Positions 32,218-41,500 of a stretch of 55,488 nt of DNA are shown piece by piece. This DNA is from Planctomycetota bacterium (GTDB taxonomy: Bacteria > Planctomycetota > Planctomycetia > Pirellulales > Pirellulaceae): contig JAPLNL010000037.1 in the NCBI GenBank assembly GCA_026692905.1, positions 1 through 55,488 of the forward strand. Reading direction: 5' to 3'. The notes below the pieces were generated by a model. It searched no databases. It was not told where the DNA came from and saw nothing but the letters and a program-made list of their open reading frames with translations. Both the position numbers and the translations under genes were made by a program. The stretch's first letter is position 1. Every line of letters begins with the position of its first letter.

Positions 32218-33925
32218 TGGAGTCGTTTCCTGAACCCTCTGCCGAAACCGACTTGATCGGTTTCGCATTATCGAGGTCAGACACTTCGAAAACCTGTTCC
32301 TTCACGATGGAGCCGTCTCCGTGTTGCAATTCGCATTTGAGCTTATATTTACCTGGACTGAGTACGTGTTCGGAGCGGAACTCAAGCTTCGAAATTTGTC
32401 CGGGCATTAGCCATTTGCCGAAGCCTGCAGGAATCAGAATGCGGTTCCCGCTTTCATCAAAGATACTAAGTCTTGCCTCTAAGGGGTGATGGGTTTCTCC
32501 CGAGTTTGAAACAGTACAACGGAAGCATGGATACTTTCCTGTAGCAATCCATTGGACAGGAGTCATGTCTATCTCTGGTAGCGGGGATTTCTTCAAAGCG
32601 ATCGCCATCGGAATGTCTCGATATTCATTGAAGTCCTTGCGATCCGAACGACATTGCACGTGGAGCGCGCCGTATAACGTTGCATTCGTTGCGTCGTCCT
32701 GACTCTTCAATGTAACAGAGATTTTTCGGCTCCCATTGGGTGGGAGTGTGAAATTTGGCGGTTGGATCATAACCGCTTCCATCGTTAGTCCAGTTGAATT
32801 AAGAGCTGTAACCTCGACCGTCTTCGAGTCTTTTCCGTTGTTTTTTACTAGCATAGTCATTCGCCGATTTCCGCCGCGAAGTTGCGAAAGCTCCATTTGG
32901 GCCGGCGATACTTGAACATCTTCACCCAACTGAGCGATAAGCACTTCCTGAGCAGGGAAATCCTCTGCATTGACTTCAACGGAAAGGGTTTTTTTAGCGA
33001 CCACCTTTCCCGCTTCCTTTTTCTCCTTCGAGACTTCCAAGATCTCAAGATCCGTTTCATAGGCCCCGCTCGCAATCGCCTCTGGAAGTAGCTCGACCAT
33101 GCGAATGCGGCTCTTTGGAAGAATTCGACCTACAAATCGACCTTCATTCTGGATGGACTCTCGGGAAGGCATAACCAACCGAATTGCGCGAGCCGTTCGA
33201 TCGCTCGGTGATGACCTCAATTTAGCGCGGACCTCGAATTCAAAGGTGGAGTCCGATGGATTGATTATCTGTGCCATCAACTTTGGGCGGCCATCGAATG
33301 GGGCTAGTTCGATTTTTTCAATTGCGAGTACATTGGCGTTTTCACCCCGTACGTTGTCTACTTCGAGGTCGATTCGCAAAACATACTGGGTAATGAACCT
33401 AATGGCCGCTTGGGTCTTGGGCTTGCTTGGGTCGGTGTTCGCGGTCAACTTGGCCGCTGCCCCGACATCCTTGACGAGGATCCCAACGGAATGGAACTTT
33501 GCATCACCTCGTGGAAATTGAACGAGCCCTTGTATTTTGGCTGGTGTATTCGACGTTAACGTCATCTTTGAGGGGGACGTAAGTCTAAGAAGGTCTGCTT
33601 GAGGCGCCTGCGAATCATGCAGAATCATGCCGGAGATTTCTTGACGCAAGCCAATCGGCAATACCTCGATTTCAGCATTGCGATTGGCCGCCTCGAGAGT
33701 GAATTCGAAAGGAACAATTGCTCCGGTGCGACCCGTCAAACTTTGCGTAAGAGGTTCGATGCGAAAAGTGGGTTCAAAAGACTCGGTTACAGATATCTCT
33801 TTCCCTGAATTTCCCTTCTTTCCAATTTCTCTCTCTGTTTGGCCTAGAGCAAGGTTGGTCTGCGTCAGTGTAGCGAAACCTATTGCAGCAACTACAGCGA
33901 GTAAGGAAAGCGATTTCATGGTCAT
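32195..33925 (-). CDS. Large periplasmic beta-sandwich protein, chaperone-like
   Basis: The 576-residue protein has a signal peptide (MKSLSLLAVVAAIGFATL onward) and several immunoglobulin-like beta domains. The first, with GLRQEISG, LTSPSKMTLTSN, FPRGDAKFHSVGILVKD and QYVLRIDLEV, resembles PapD-type or COG1470-like chaperone segments. Later domains have the spaced LPPNGSRKISVTLKSQ pattern, and a C-terminal one has PGKYKLKCELQHGDGS. Its start lies 6 nt after the secretin stop, so it is co-expressed with the outer-membrane pore. A role in holding the nearby pilin-like protein is inferred. In-frame ATG 33919 is an alternative start. Confidence 0.7.
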   Translation of the reverse strand: MTMKSLSLLAVVAAIGFATLTQTNLALGQTEREIGKKGNSGKEISVTESFEPTFRIEPLTQSLTGRTGAIVPFEFTLEAANRNAEIEVLPIGLRQEISGMILHDSQAPQADLLRLTSPSKMTLTSNTPAKIQGLVQFPRGDAKFHSVGILVKDVGAAAKLTANTDPSKPKTQAAIRFITQYVLRIDLEVDNVRGENANVLAIEKIELAPFDGRPKLMAQIINPSDSTFEFEVRAKLRSSPSDRTARAIRLVMPSRESIQNEGRFVGRILPKSRIRMVELLPEAIASGAYETDLEILEVSKEKKEAGKVVAKKTLSVEVNAEDFPAQEVLIAQLGEDVQVSPAQMELSQLRGGNRRMTMLVKNNGKDSKTVEVTALNSTGLTMEAVMIQPPNFTLPPNGSRKISVTLKSQDDATNATLYGALHVQCRSDRKDFNEYRDIPMAIALKKSPLPEIDMTPVQWIATGKYPCFRCTVSNSGETHHPLEARLSIFDESGNRILIPAGFGKWLMPGQISKLEFRSEHVLSPGKYKLKCELQHGDGSIVKEQVFEVSDLDNAKPIKSVSAEGSGNDSIKSMKMN

Positions 33926-33931
33926 CTTGAA

Positions 33932-35605
33932 TTAGGGGGCTTGCGAATTCGGCTCGGAATGGAGGCCATTAAACGAATGCGTTTCTTTACAAGCGTGGCT
34001 GTCTAAAACCAGCTTCGGAGAAATGAAGATGGCAACTTCCGCATCTTGTTCCTGCTTTTCAATAGTTTGAAAAAGCTTTCCGGCAAGTGGAATCCGACTC
34101 AAAATGGGGATTCGATTGACACGCTCAACGGTCTGGCGCTGGACTAAGCCACCTATAACGATTGTATGTCCTTCTGGAACATTGACGTTTGTCGATACAT
34201 TCCGACGGTTGATGCTAGGGTATTGGTTGGAATTGGGAACCGCTTCGCTACTAGGGAGATATTCACTCACCTCTGCCTTCGTGATCGAGACGGAAATCAT
34301 GTCGCCATGCAATCTGGGTGTAATATCGAGGCTGATTCCGGCCTCGACTTTCTGGATCGTGGGTGAAAAAAAAGCGTTTGCGGCCGAGCCTTGTAGGCTA
34401 AAGTACGTTTCACGATTGATCGAAATATTTGCTTTTTCCCCATCCTTGGTTGTCACTCGAGGTTGTGCCCGAATCGTGATATACCCTTCCTGAGCTAGCA
34501 GTCGGACGAAAGCCGACGTCACGGCGAAATCAGAGAATGCGTTCCGAGTGCCTGAGGAGCCTGAAAAACTCAATCCGGTCATACCTGCCTTGAGTGAGTC
34601 AACTCCATTTATACCCACCACGTGATTCCAGTCTAAACCGAAGCGAAAGCCACTATCTGGTGCGACAACGCAAACAATCGCTTCAAGCTCGATCTGAGCG
34701 ACGGGAGTATCTATCTCGCGGATTCTTGACAAGATATCTTGCCCTAATTCCGGCGGAGCATCGATCAAGATAAGGTTTCTATTTTCGGAACTGTTGACGA
34801 ATTTTTTGTATCTAACTGGCAGCAGTAACAGGATACCTTTGACATCGTGATGCAGCGGCTCGTACTGATATCGCTTCGAAATCTTCGAATACAAAGGTGA
34901 ATCGGGGTCCGGTGGAGCCACATAATAAGTTCCCTGCTCAAGCGAAAAACAAAGTCCGAGTGGAGCTAACACCTGTGCCAAAGCTTCATCAAATGTAGCG
35001 GCTTGAATTTCGGCGCTGGTAACACCGCCCACCGTATCGTCAACAATAACCCTTTGATTGCTATTTGTTGCAAGAACTTGGATTGCTTCACGCACATCGG
35101 TCTGGTTGAATGTGTCTGTGATATTGCCCTTGGCTACTCCAAGCGGCGTTGCCTCCTGAACGGTATTGGCAGAAATGGGGCGGAGCGAACTGGCCAAAAC
35201 CACAGAATCGCTTGGCTGTTGAAGTAGGTTCGTCCATGGCCCAGAATAGAGCCCAGAATAGAATTGCGGCTCCGAAGCAAAAACCAAGGCGTCTTGAACA
35301 GGGTTGGACGCAATCGCCGAATCGACCTTCGGCAGGAGTTTTGGCAAATCCATGGATGGCCTGGCTTGGGCGTAATTAGATTGAATAGCAGGATGGTTTG
35401 GCTGAATGACCGAAGGCCTCCTGTCTGCGTCTCGCAAGGCTTCGTTGTACAGGTCTCCAATTGACTTACGGTTTATCTTGTTCATTCCCAGGCAGCCACA
35501 TACACTCAAGCAGCAAATGAAAGCGCATACTCCTATGGCACCCTTAATTGGGTTTCTCGAAATGGAGAGCGTGGAAGCATTTTTCATTCTAGGTGGCATA
35601 CTCAT
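33932..35605 (-). CDS. Secretin (type II/III secretion outer-membrane pore)
   Basis: The 557-residue protein has an N-terminal hydrophobic segment ending LSVCGC, a likely lipobox, then a low-complexity stretch. An STN/N0-like domain follows (DVREAIQVLATNSNQRVIVDD, about residues 170-240), then an N1-like domain ending in IREIDTPVAQIELEA. The secretin beta-barrel signature comes last, VPEGHTIVIGGLVQRQTVE and RIPILSRIPLAGKLF. No ATPase, inner-membrane GspF-like or pilin peptidase gene is adjacent. A 25-bp tandem duplication covers the start region, so the true start could be ATG 35605 or ATG 35587. Confidence 0.9.
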   Translation of the reverse strand: MSMPPRMKNASTLSISRNPIKGAIGVCAFICCLSVCGCLGMNKINRKSIGDLYNEALRDADRRPSVIQPNHPAIQSNYAQARPSMDLPKLLPKVDSAIASNPVQDALVFASEPQFYSGLYSGPWTNLLQQPSDSVVLASSLRPISANTVQEATPLGVAKGNITDTFNQTDVREAIQVLATNSNQRVIVDDTVGGVTSAEIQAATFDEALAQVLAPLGLCFSLEQGTYYVAPPDPDSPLYSKISKRYQYEPLHHDVKGILLLLPVRYKKFVNSSENRNLILIDAPPELGQDILSRIREIDTPVAQIELEAIVCVVAPDSGFRFGLDWNHVVGINGVDSLKAGMTGLSFSGSSGTRNAFSDFAVTSAFVRLLAQEGYITIRAQPRVTTKDGEKANISINRETYFSLQGSAANAFFSPTIQKVEAGISLDITPRLHGDMISVSITKAEVSEYLPSSEAVPNSNQYPSINRRNVSTNVNVPEGHTIVIGGLVQRQTVERVNRIPILSRIPLAGKLFQTIEKQEQDAEVAIFISPKLVLDSHACKETHSFNGLHSEPNSQAP

Positions 35606-35628
35606 TTTTCATTCTAGGTGGCATACTC
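35580..35628. repeat. 25-bp tandem duplication over the secretin start
   Basis: Two adjacent copies of a unit beginning TTTTTCATTCTAGGTGGCAT have a 25-bp period. The upstream copy carries its own ATG (35612) in another frame, giving a seven-codon open frame that overlaps the secretin start. Confidence 0.9.
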
Positions 35629-35732
35629 TTGATGCAAATCCAGTACTTGATGAACTAGCTTCTAGGAGGCTTGCTCAAGGTATCTGTGAATAATGCACTC
35701 GATGGAAAACGGTGACGGGATGGACTCCTGCA

Positions 35733-38700
35733 CTACTGTTGTGGTGGAAGAGGTTGAGGTGCCTGTGGAACTTGACCGCCACCAAAGAGTGAACCGTTTC
35801 CTAGGCCGGGAATCTGAAAATTTTGCAAGTTCGGTAGTTGAGGCATATTCTGTTGAACGCCTTGTTGCATCTGCTGCATACCTTGTTGCAATGGACTTAG
35901 CTGCTGCGAGAGTGGGCCGAGAAGTTTGCCTATTCCTTTGTCGATCTCTTTCTTCGCGACCCCTTGTAGTGCCGATGTTGCCAACTGCTGACCGATCGAT
36001 GCAAAACTGCTTAAATCCAATTGCGGTCGCTGAATCGTACCACGAACTGGAATTTGAATTTGTTGGCCAGCCAACGATTGCAATAGTGGAGTCTTATCGA
36101 CCCAGTCCTTCAAGATAGGAACGGCCGCGATCATCTCAAGCTGGCCATCAATTCCGACGGAGCCTGAGGTGTTAATGACAACGTCGCCCGCTTGGATTTG
36201 CATGTTCTTGTGTGCCACGCGTCCTTGCTGGACATCAAAGCCAATTTGTTGTTCCGGCAATTGCAGCCAGGTCGTTTGCTGGCCACCGCCATCCGTTGCT
36301 CCAGCACCTTTACGCAAAGCTCGAACCTGTTGGACCAACCCCAGCAACTGATCCGCTAAAGGACCGGGCCCCACATTGGCGCCATGCACTTGCAACTGGC
36401 CGCGGATGGTTTGTCGCTTCAAATCGGTTGGGACGATCGAAGCTTCGTCGATTTGCAAACTCAAGTTACCTTGAACACTTGCCACGTCGGCCAGAATTGG
36501 CGCGACGTACTTGAGCCAACCTTGGCACATTTGCCGAGTGATGGCAACATTTTCGATGACCTTTTCAGGGCTCTGCACGATCACAATCGGAGTGCCAGCA
36601 ACGTCACCATCGAGATTCCATCGCAAGGTTCCCTGTGAGACCGGTATTTCGGCTCGCGATAGGAATCGGCCATTTTCGATTTTCAGTGGGAAGTCAGCTT
36701 TTCCAATATCGATCCCGATGACATTCGCTTGGTCCCAACCGATCTGCGATTTGGCTTGCAACGATTCAGCCCAATTACCGCTCTCGCTCGAGGTCCAAGT
36801 GACTTCGACGGGTTGTGTGCGCTGTCCTTGTACGGCTAAGTAGTCACCGGTCCATGGCCGAAGTCGTTCTGCGACTCGAGCTGCATCGTAGGTCATATTG
36901 CCAGTGGATACCAACTTACTGGACTTGCCCTGCTTCGTCATGCTCGTCTTCCCTTCGTAAGCGACCCATTCGGTCATGAGTGCAGCTCTGGGAACCTCTA
37001 AATTGCCGGTGCTCACTTCGTATCGGCCATCGACGATCAACTTGGCTTGTGGTTCTTCCCATAGTATTGACGGTGCGATCGATCGATTGGAGACTGTGTT
37101 GACAAGCTGACCGGACGACGGTGATGGTGCTGGTGCTGGGGTTCTTTGTATGGCACGAATGTTCTTCGCGTCCGAAATCAATTGCCAAGCTAGCAGTTTC
37201 GGGTCCACTTGCCACAAGATCTGCCCGGTAACATCACCTTCGACGGAGATATCGCTCGATGAACTCGCTGATGGGCTCTCGGAGTGGATGGCAGACATGA
37301 GAAGACTCGGATTAATACGAAAGCCGGCTTGCCCTTGGCGAGCCAACTCGCGATTGGGTACCGCTTCATCTTTGGCTTGCAATGCAAAGGATTCCGATTG
37401 GATCAGCAAGTTGTCAACTTGCAGTCGTGCAATGTTCTGTGTGTCGATTCGGCCATCAAATTTGCCTAACATGCGAGCTTCGCTAAATACGGTTTCACCG
37501 CTTTGGACCGTAAAGGGTTCGGTCTTCAAGTTGGCTTGGGTCACTTCCAAGTGATTCATGTCCAATGCACCATTCGCGTCCAGTTCGCATCGACCGCCAA
37601 GCTTGACACCAGGATCAACACCAGCAAACAACTGACCGCGGCGTTGCCAGCCTCCGAGGTCCCCTACTAATTTGAGCTGAATGCCAGCGGGCGGTAGCTG
37701 TGCTATTCCGGGCGTTGATCCCACGAGTGAAATGGGCTCCAGTATGTTTGCAGAGAGCAATTCACCTGTTGCTTGTAGCGATGCTTGTCCGCGATCGATC
37801 TGAATGATTCGACCCTGGTCGACCCGTGCAACGACTTCAAAGTCACCCGTCCACGCTGGTTCATCGAGCTCGCCATACTTGTTAACGATCTTAACTTGTG
37901 TGGTTTGAAGCTTTCCGTTAGCGGTCAAACGATTGCTACCATCCTGCTTCCAAACAGCGCGACAAGCTGCTGAGCCGCTGAGGCTTTCAACGGGAAGTGC
38001 GAACCATTGCGAAAGACGCTGTTGCATCTTTGCGAGATCGAATTGTCCATCAAGTTGGCCTTCTTGCAGATCGCCCGCTCCCTCAATCTTGCAAAACTCA
38101 GAGGTGCAATCCGCCTTGAAACTAGGATGACCTTGGGCATTCGGGATAACATCGACCGAAGCTTGGAGCGCCTGGTCCCATCGCATCGTCGTTCCCTGCA
38201 CATTCGCTTGCAGTCCTCCCAATTGCATCCGATAGCTGCTGGTTGGTGGCGCAGCGAGGGTGGCCCCAGCAACGGCAACCGATTTTCTTTGGCTCGCGCT
38301 AAGTTCTGCATTGCCCGCGAGCAATTGCACTTGGTCCTGCATTTGAATCAAGTCCGGTGCCACTTGAATCAAACGAGCTAAGTCCACTTTGCCCTTAAGC
38401 TCCAGATCCGTGTCTTGCAACCATGGTTGAGTGACTGTCGGAATGACCGGTGGCCATGGCATGTCGGCATTGGCTGCCAATGAACCAATATCGCATTGAA
38501 GAGTCGCATTCTGTGTCGTAAGTCGACTTCCGACGAGTTGGACGTTACCGCTGAGCTTGATTTGCTGAAGCCCTGCCCCTCGTTTGCCCACCAGAGCCGG
38601 AGCGATGATCCTTAGCGAGTCGATCTGAGCTGTTTGGATTTGAGCCTCAATGTTGTTGTTGCTCAAAGCGATGTCTGCTTGAACTGTTGCCAGTCCCAGA

Positions 38701-39539
38701 ATCCGCTCGATCGGAATTTCAGGCATTCGACGCTTAACCAAACTAAACCACTGCATCGGTAACCCGTTCGTCGATATGTTCATCTTCATGGGGGCCAAAC
38801 CACCAGCGGTCACATTCGCTGCCGCTGTCATGGGCTGAGTCCGAATCGTAAATTGACCTCCCATCAACGTCTCACCCGGTAAAGCGTTCGTTTGTTGAAC
38901 CAAGCCGACCAGAGTCATTGGAGGGATCGGTTGCTCTTTGCTTGGGAACGGAATGTCCGCTTCGCTCACTTTGAAGTCCCAGGCGGTCAGGTCTACGCTA
39001 TCTCGAGCATGCACGAAAGCGTCTGCAATCCGAATTCTTCCGGTTGGGAAACTAGATGGAGAGGAGGTTGATGACGAGTTAGGCTTACTCGAGTTCATTG
39101 AGCCCAAAAGCGGCTTAATCGCCTCCTCGATGTTGGTTGTGCCAGGTTGAACGTCGACAACAGCTTCTGCACCACGAATCGTGATGGTGCCAAGATTCTT
39201 GTAGTTCGTTGCAAGTCGAATCAAATTGAGTTCGGTCTCGACTTCTGCAACCTTGACCAATTCGGCCCCTTTATCGTCGATCAAACGCAGACCGCGCACC
39301 TTGATCGATCGCAACCAGCCACCCTCGATGCTTGCCAAGTCAATACGCATCGGGGCGAGACCCGCATTGCGATTGATGGTCGAAACAACCAGCTCTCGAT
39401 TTTGCAATGCAATCGGCACTCCCACAATGATGGCAACTAAGCCCAAAAGCAGCCCACCGAGGAGAATGTGTCGCTTCTTAAATCGTCTTCGCCTGGCGGG
39501 TTTCGCGTAGGCAAGTTCGGCGTTGGTTTGCGGATTCAT
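35733..39539 (-). CDS. AsmA/TamB-like envelope protein
   Basis: The 1268-residue protein has one N-terminal helix after a basic stretch (KKRHILLGGLLLGLVAIIVG, about residues 22-41). A very long beta-rich periplasmic body follows with AsmA/TamB features: LASIEGGWLRSIKVRGLRL, TIRGAEAVVD, repeated short beta segments, and a C-terminal portion with GSVGIDGQLEMIAAVPILKD. The tail (last 60 residues) is Gln/Pro/Gly-rich. The family bridges inner and outer membranes and moves lipids or helps outer-membrane protein assembly. It lies upstream of the secretin on the same strand with a 127-bp gap, so it may aid the pore's envelope assembly. Confidence 0.8.
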   Translation of the reverse strand: MNPQTNAELAYAKPARRRRFKKRHILLGGLLLGLVAIIVGVPIALQNRELVVSTINRNAGLAPMRIDLASIEGGWLRSIKVRGLRLIDDKGAELVKVAEVETELNLIRLATNYKNLGTITIRGAEAVVDVQPGTTNIEEAIKPLLGSMNSSKPNSSSTSSPSSFPTGRIRIADAFVHARDSVDLTAWDFKVSEADIPFPSKEQPIPPMTLVGLVQQTNALPGETLMGGQFTIRTQPMTAAANVTAGGLAPMKMNISTNGLPMQWFSLVKRRMPEIPIERILGLATVQADIALSNNNIEAQIQTAQIDSLRIIAPALVGKRGAGLQQIKLSGNVQLVGSRLTTQNATLQCDIGSLAANADMPWPPVIPTVTQPWLQDTDLELKGKVDLARLIQVAPDLIQMQDQVQLLAGNAELSASQRKSVAVAGATLAAPPTSSYRMQLGGLQANVQGTTMRWDQALQASVDVIPNAQGHPSFKADCTSEFCKIEGAGDLQEGQLDGQFDLAKMQQRLSQWFALPVESLSGSAACRAVWKQDGSNRLTANGKLQTTQVKIVNKYGELDEPAWTGDFEVVARVDQGRIIQIDRGQASLQATGELLSANILEPISLVGSTPGIAQLPPAGIQLKLVGDLGGWQRRGQLFAGVDPGVKLGGRCELDANGALDMNHLEVTQANLKTEPFTVQSGETVFSEARMLGKFDGRIDTQNIARLQVDNLLIQSESFALQAKDEAVPNRELARQGQAGFRINPSLLMSAIHSESPSASSSSDISVEGDVTGQILWQVDPKLLAWQLISDAKNIRAIQRTPAPAPSPSSGQLVNTVSNRSIAPSILWEEPQAKLIVDGRYEVSTGNLEVPRAALMTEWVAYEGKTSMTKQGKSSKLVSTGNMTYDAARVAERLRPWTGDYLAVQGQRTQPVEVTWTSSESGNWAESLQAKSQIGWDQANVIGIDIGKADFPLKIENGRFLSRAEIPVSQGTLRWNLDGDVAGTPIVIVQSPEKVIENVAITRQMCQGWLKYVAPILADVASVQGNLSLQIDEASIVPTDLKRQTIRGQLQVHGANVGPGPLADQLLGLVQQVRALRKGAGATDGGGQQTTWLQLPEQQIGFDVQQGRVAHKNMQIQAGDVVINTSGSVGIDGQLEMIAAVPILKDWVDKTPLLQSLAGQQIQIPVRGTIQRPQLDLSSFASIGQQLATSALQGVAKKEIDKGIGKLLGPLSQQLSPLQQGMQQMQQGVQQNMPQLPNLQNFQIPGLGNGSLFGGGQVPQAPQPLPPQQ

Positions 39540-39788
39540 TTCCGAGTCGTCCTTCCGTGGAGATTTCGGTTTCGCTATCGAAAGCTATCAAAACACAAGT
39601 AACTGGAGCTATCGTCCCGGAGTTTAGAGAAAGGGACACGTGTAGGTCGAGAGCGAAATCCATGGAAAGAAACGTGGTTTGTCACGTTGAGGACACTCAG
39701 TCGCTTCAAACGCCCGAACAAGCCCCTGGAACAAACGATTGCCAAGACACACCGTCTGAGTGCAAATGGGATACAACGGAACCCACGA

Positions 39789-40214
39789 TCAACCTTTACC
39801 AAACCTACCGTACACCTCAGGGGAAATCGCTTCCTCTGCTTGATCGGACTCAAAGACGGGCTTGGTCGGAACCGGGTGAAAGCGAGGCCACGGTGGTGCG
39901 TTGGCTGCTGCTTTCTTTTCGTTTACCCAACCGCAAACCGAGGCCTTCATCGCTCCGCAGCGTTGAACGGGCCAAGCTGCAATGGGCCGAAATCCGCTCA
40001 GCCACCTTTTCGAAATATCACCAGTATCGCAAAGCCCACAACATTCGACGGATGGGAGCGGTTCACAGCCGTTCGCTGGATGACCACCATTCGACAGTAT
40101 TAGAGAATCATTGAGAGCAGCATGTCTGTAAGAGACACAACCAGTTGCCTGAAATGCAAGCATAAATACAACGCAAAGCCATATCAGCTTCGTTAATGCG
40201 TTCCATGCTTTCAT
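39789..40214 (-). CDS. Small planctomycete lipoprotein
   Basis: I start at ATG 40214, 8 nt after GAGGG; an upstream in-frame codon at 40238 lacks a site. The 141-residue protein has a signal peptide with lipobox LAFQATGC. The cysteine-containing middle (VECCGLCDTG) is followed by a C-terminal WPRFHPVPTKPVFE motif, which I associate with planctomycete lipoproteins of unknown function. It is 249 bp upstream of the AsmA-like gene on the same strand. An ORF on the opposite strand covering the same bases has no signal and looks like a shadow. Confidence 0.7.
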   Translation of the reverse strand: MKAWNALTKLIWLCVVFMLAFQATGCVSYRHAALNDSLILSNGGHPANGCEPLPSVECCGLCDTGDISKRWLSGFRPIAAWPVQRCGAMKASVCGWVNEKKAAANAPPWPRFHPVPTKPVFESDQAEEAISPEVYGRFGKG

Positions 40215-40327
40215 GCTGAATCCCTCGTCAAAATACAATCAATTGGCAATCACAATCAGCTATCGTCACGGAAGACGGCGAGGATTGAGGCGAATTTAAC
40301 GATTGCGAAAGAAGAGGCGAGAGTGCC

Positions 40328-40348
40328 GAACAATTGCCCCAATTGTTC
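40328..40348. other. Inverted repeat in the spacer before the small lipoprotein gene
   Basis: Arms GAACAATT and AATTGTTC enclose five bases. It lies about 115 bp upstream of the lipoprotein start and could be a regulator site. The rest of the spacer 40215-40495 shows nothing recognisable. Confidence 0.4.
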
Positions 40349-40495
40349 ATGAGAGCTCAGCCGACTCCGAATAAATCACATTGCCATGTGTAGCACTGTT
40401 CAACCAGACATTGTGCATTGGCCAAATGGTTTCCTTTGCAAACACGGTGGTCGCGGCTCGTGTTAGCGGAACGACGCAAGCGGTCCGGTCAGGGC

Positions 40496-40536
40496 AAAAA
40501 AAAACCGCCGAGCGGAATGTACCCCTCGGCGGTCTT
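40496..40536 (-). terminator. Intrinsic terminator of the histone-like gene
   Basis: Hairpin arms CCGCCGAG and CTCGGCGG, preceded on the plus strand by eight A residues, give a minus-strand G+C-rich stem followed by a T-run. It lies about 65 bp after the stop of the 48-residue histone-like gene. Confidence 0.88.
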
Positions 40537-40597
40537 GAGTTTGTTGCTGAGGGCAGATCATCGGCAAGATACCGAACGCCCTAGCAGAGCAACGGTA

Positions 40598-40744
40598 TTA
40601 CGAAGGAGACTTTGTGGAAGTCTTCTTAGCAGCCTTCTTCTTGGCTACTTTCTTCTTGGTTGCAGCCTTCTTAGGTGCTGCTGTCTTCTTGGCAGCTTTC
40701 TTAGCTACCTTCTTCTTCGTTGCCCCAGCTTTTTTCTTGGCCAC
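40598..40744 (-). CDS. Histone H1-like lysine/alanine-rich DNA-binding protein
   Basis: A 48-residue protein made almost only of Lys and Ala, with repeats of the kind KKKVAKKAAKKTAAPKK and a Thr/Ser/Pro tail (TSTKSPS). It starts at GTG 40744, with a GGAGGA about 7 nt upstream, and ends at TAA 40598, followed by a strong terminator. This is the composition of histone H1 C-terminal-like nucleoid proteins (HctA/HctB and AlgP types). It should bind DNA by charge and help compact the nucleoid, a trait of planctomycetes. It is unusually short and has no other domain. Confidence 0.85.
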   Translation of the reverse strand: MAKKKAGATKKKVAKKAAKKTAAPKKAATKKKVAKKKAAKKTSTKSPS

Positions 40745-41500
40745 TGATAAATCCTCCGAAAAGCGAAATTCTTAGTTGCCGCACCGATCGAACATCAGAA
40801 GCAGTAGATGAACGATCCATGTCTAACAACCAGTACAAAAAACCCTCTGTCGAAATGGTTTGACTGATGACGTCGTGTCGTATGCTCGACGAATCGAGCA
40901 TCCATTCAAGCCAATCTCTTCAAAGGAACAACATCCACTTCGACTATTTGTATAAAAGTCGAAAGTTAATGCAACATCTTTTCGACAATTTTTCCACATA
41001 AATGAAACCAATTTTCCACAGCGACATCTGACGATGCTGTTCGAAGGATGCTGCCACATCGATCGATGGACGTCCCAATTTGCGATCCAAAACATCGCGT
41101 TGATGATCTTCGATCGAAGGCGATTTTTGGTCGCTACTTCGAGCTCATGAAACATCCCTTCGATCGATCTTTTGTGATCCATCCGAGTGCGTAGCGAGTC
41201 TCAATGATGTCGCCTCGATTCGATCGCAAACTCAAAAAACCCAATAAATTTATTGCCATCTTGCAATCACGCATTGTCTGATGCATCGATGGATCGCGCT
41301 GGTCACGAACATGCTCAACATGGCAAGGTGACCTAACCAATAGCGCTCGATCGATTGCGTTAGCAGCATGCGCAAGGACTCAAAAAACGAGTTGCATCGA
41401 TTCAAAAAAACGTCTGCGAAGATCACGCAACGATGCACATGGCTACGATCAAAAATCGATCAATCATCGTCGAAAAAATATTTCAATTTTTTTTGCGAGA
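40745..41500. other. Non-coding GATC-rich region with two DnaA-box matches
   Basis: No believable gene fills these 756 bp. TTTTCCACA occurs twice in the same direction (40990-40998 and 41012-41020), 22 bp apart; it fits the DnaA-box consensus TTWTNCACA. From 41041 to 41520 I count 14 GATC sites, against about two expected by chance, mostly in CGATCG or ATCGATCG contexts. An A/T-rich tract (about 41470-41494) lies at the right end. This could be a replication-related or nucleoid-protein binding region, or the long leader of the histone-like gene. Confidence 0.45.

Noticed and set aside
39557-40114. Plus-strand 185-codon ORF over the small lipoprotein gene
   Set aside because: No signal or motif, Arg/Ser-rich shadow composition, whereas the minus-strand frame has a lipobox signal peptide, a Shine-Dalgarno site and a known C-terminal motif.
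40823-41182. 119-codon minus-strand ORF in the GATC-rich region
   Set aside because: Cys/Arg/Phe mixture typical of random frames and no ribosome binding site; the region looks non-coding.
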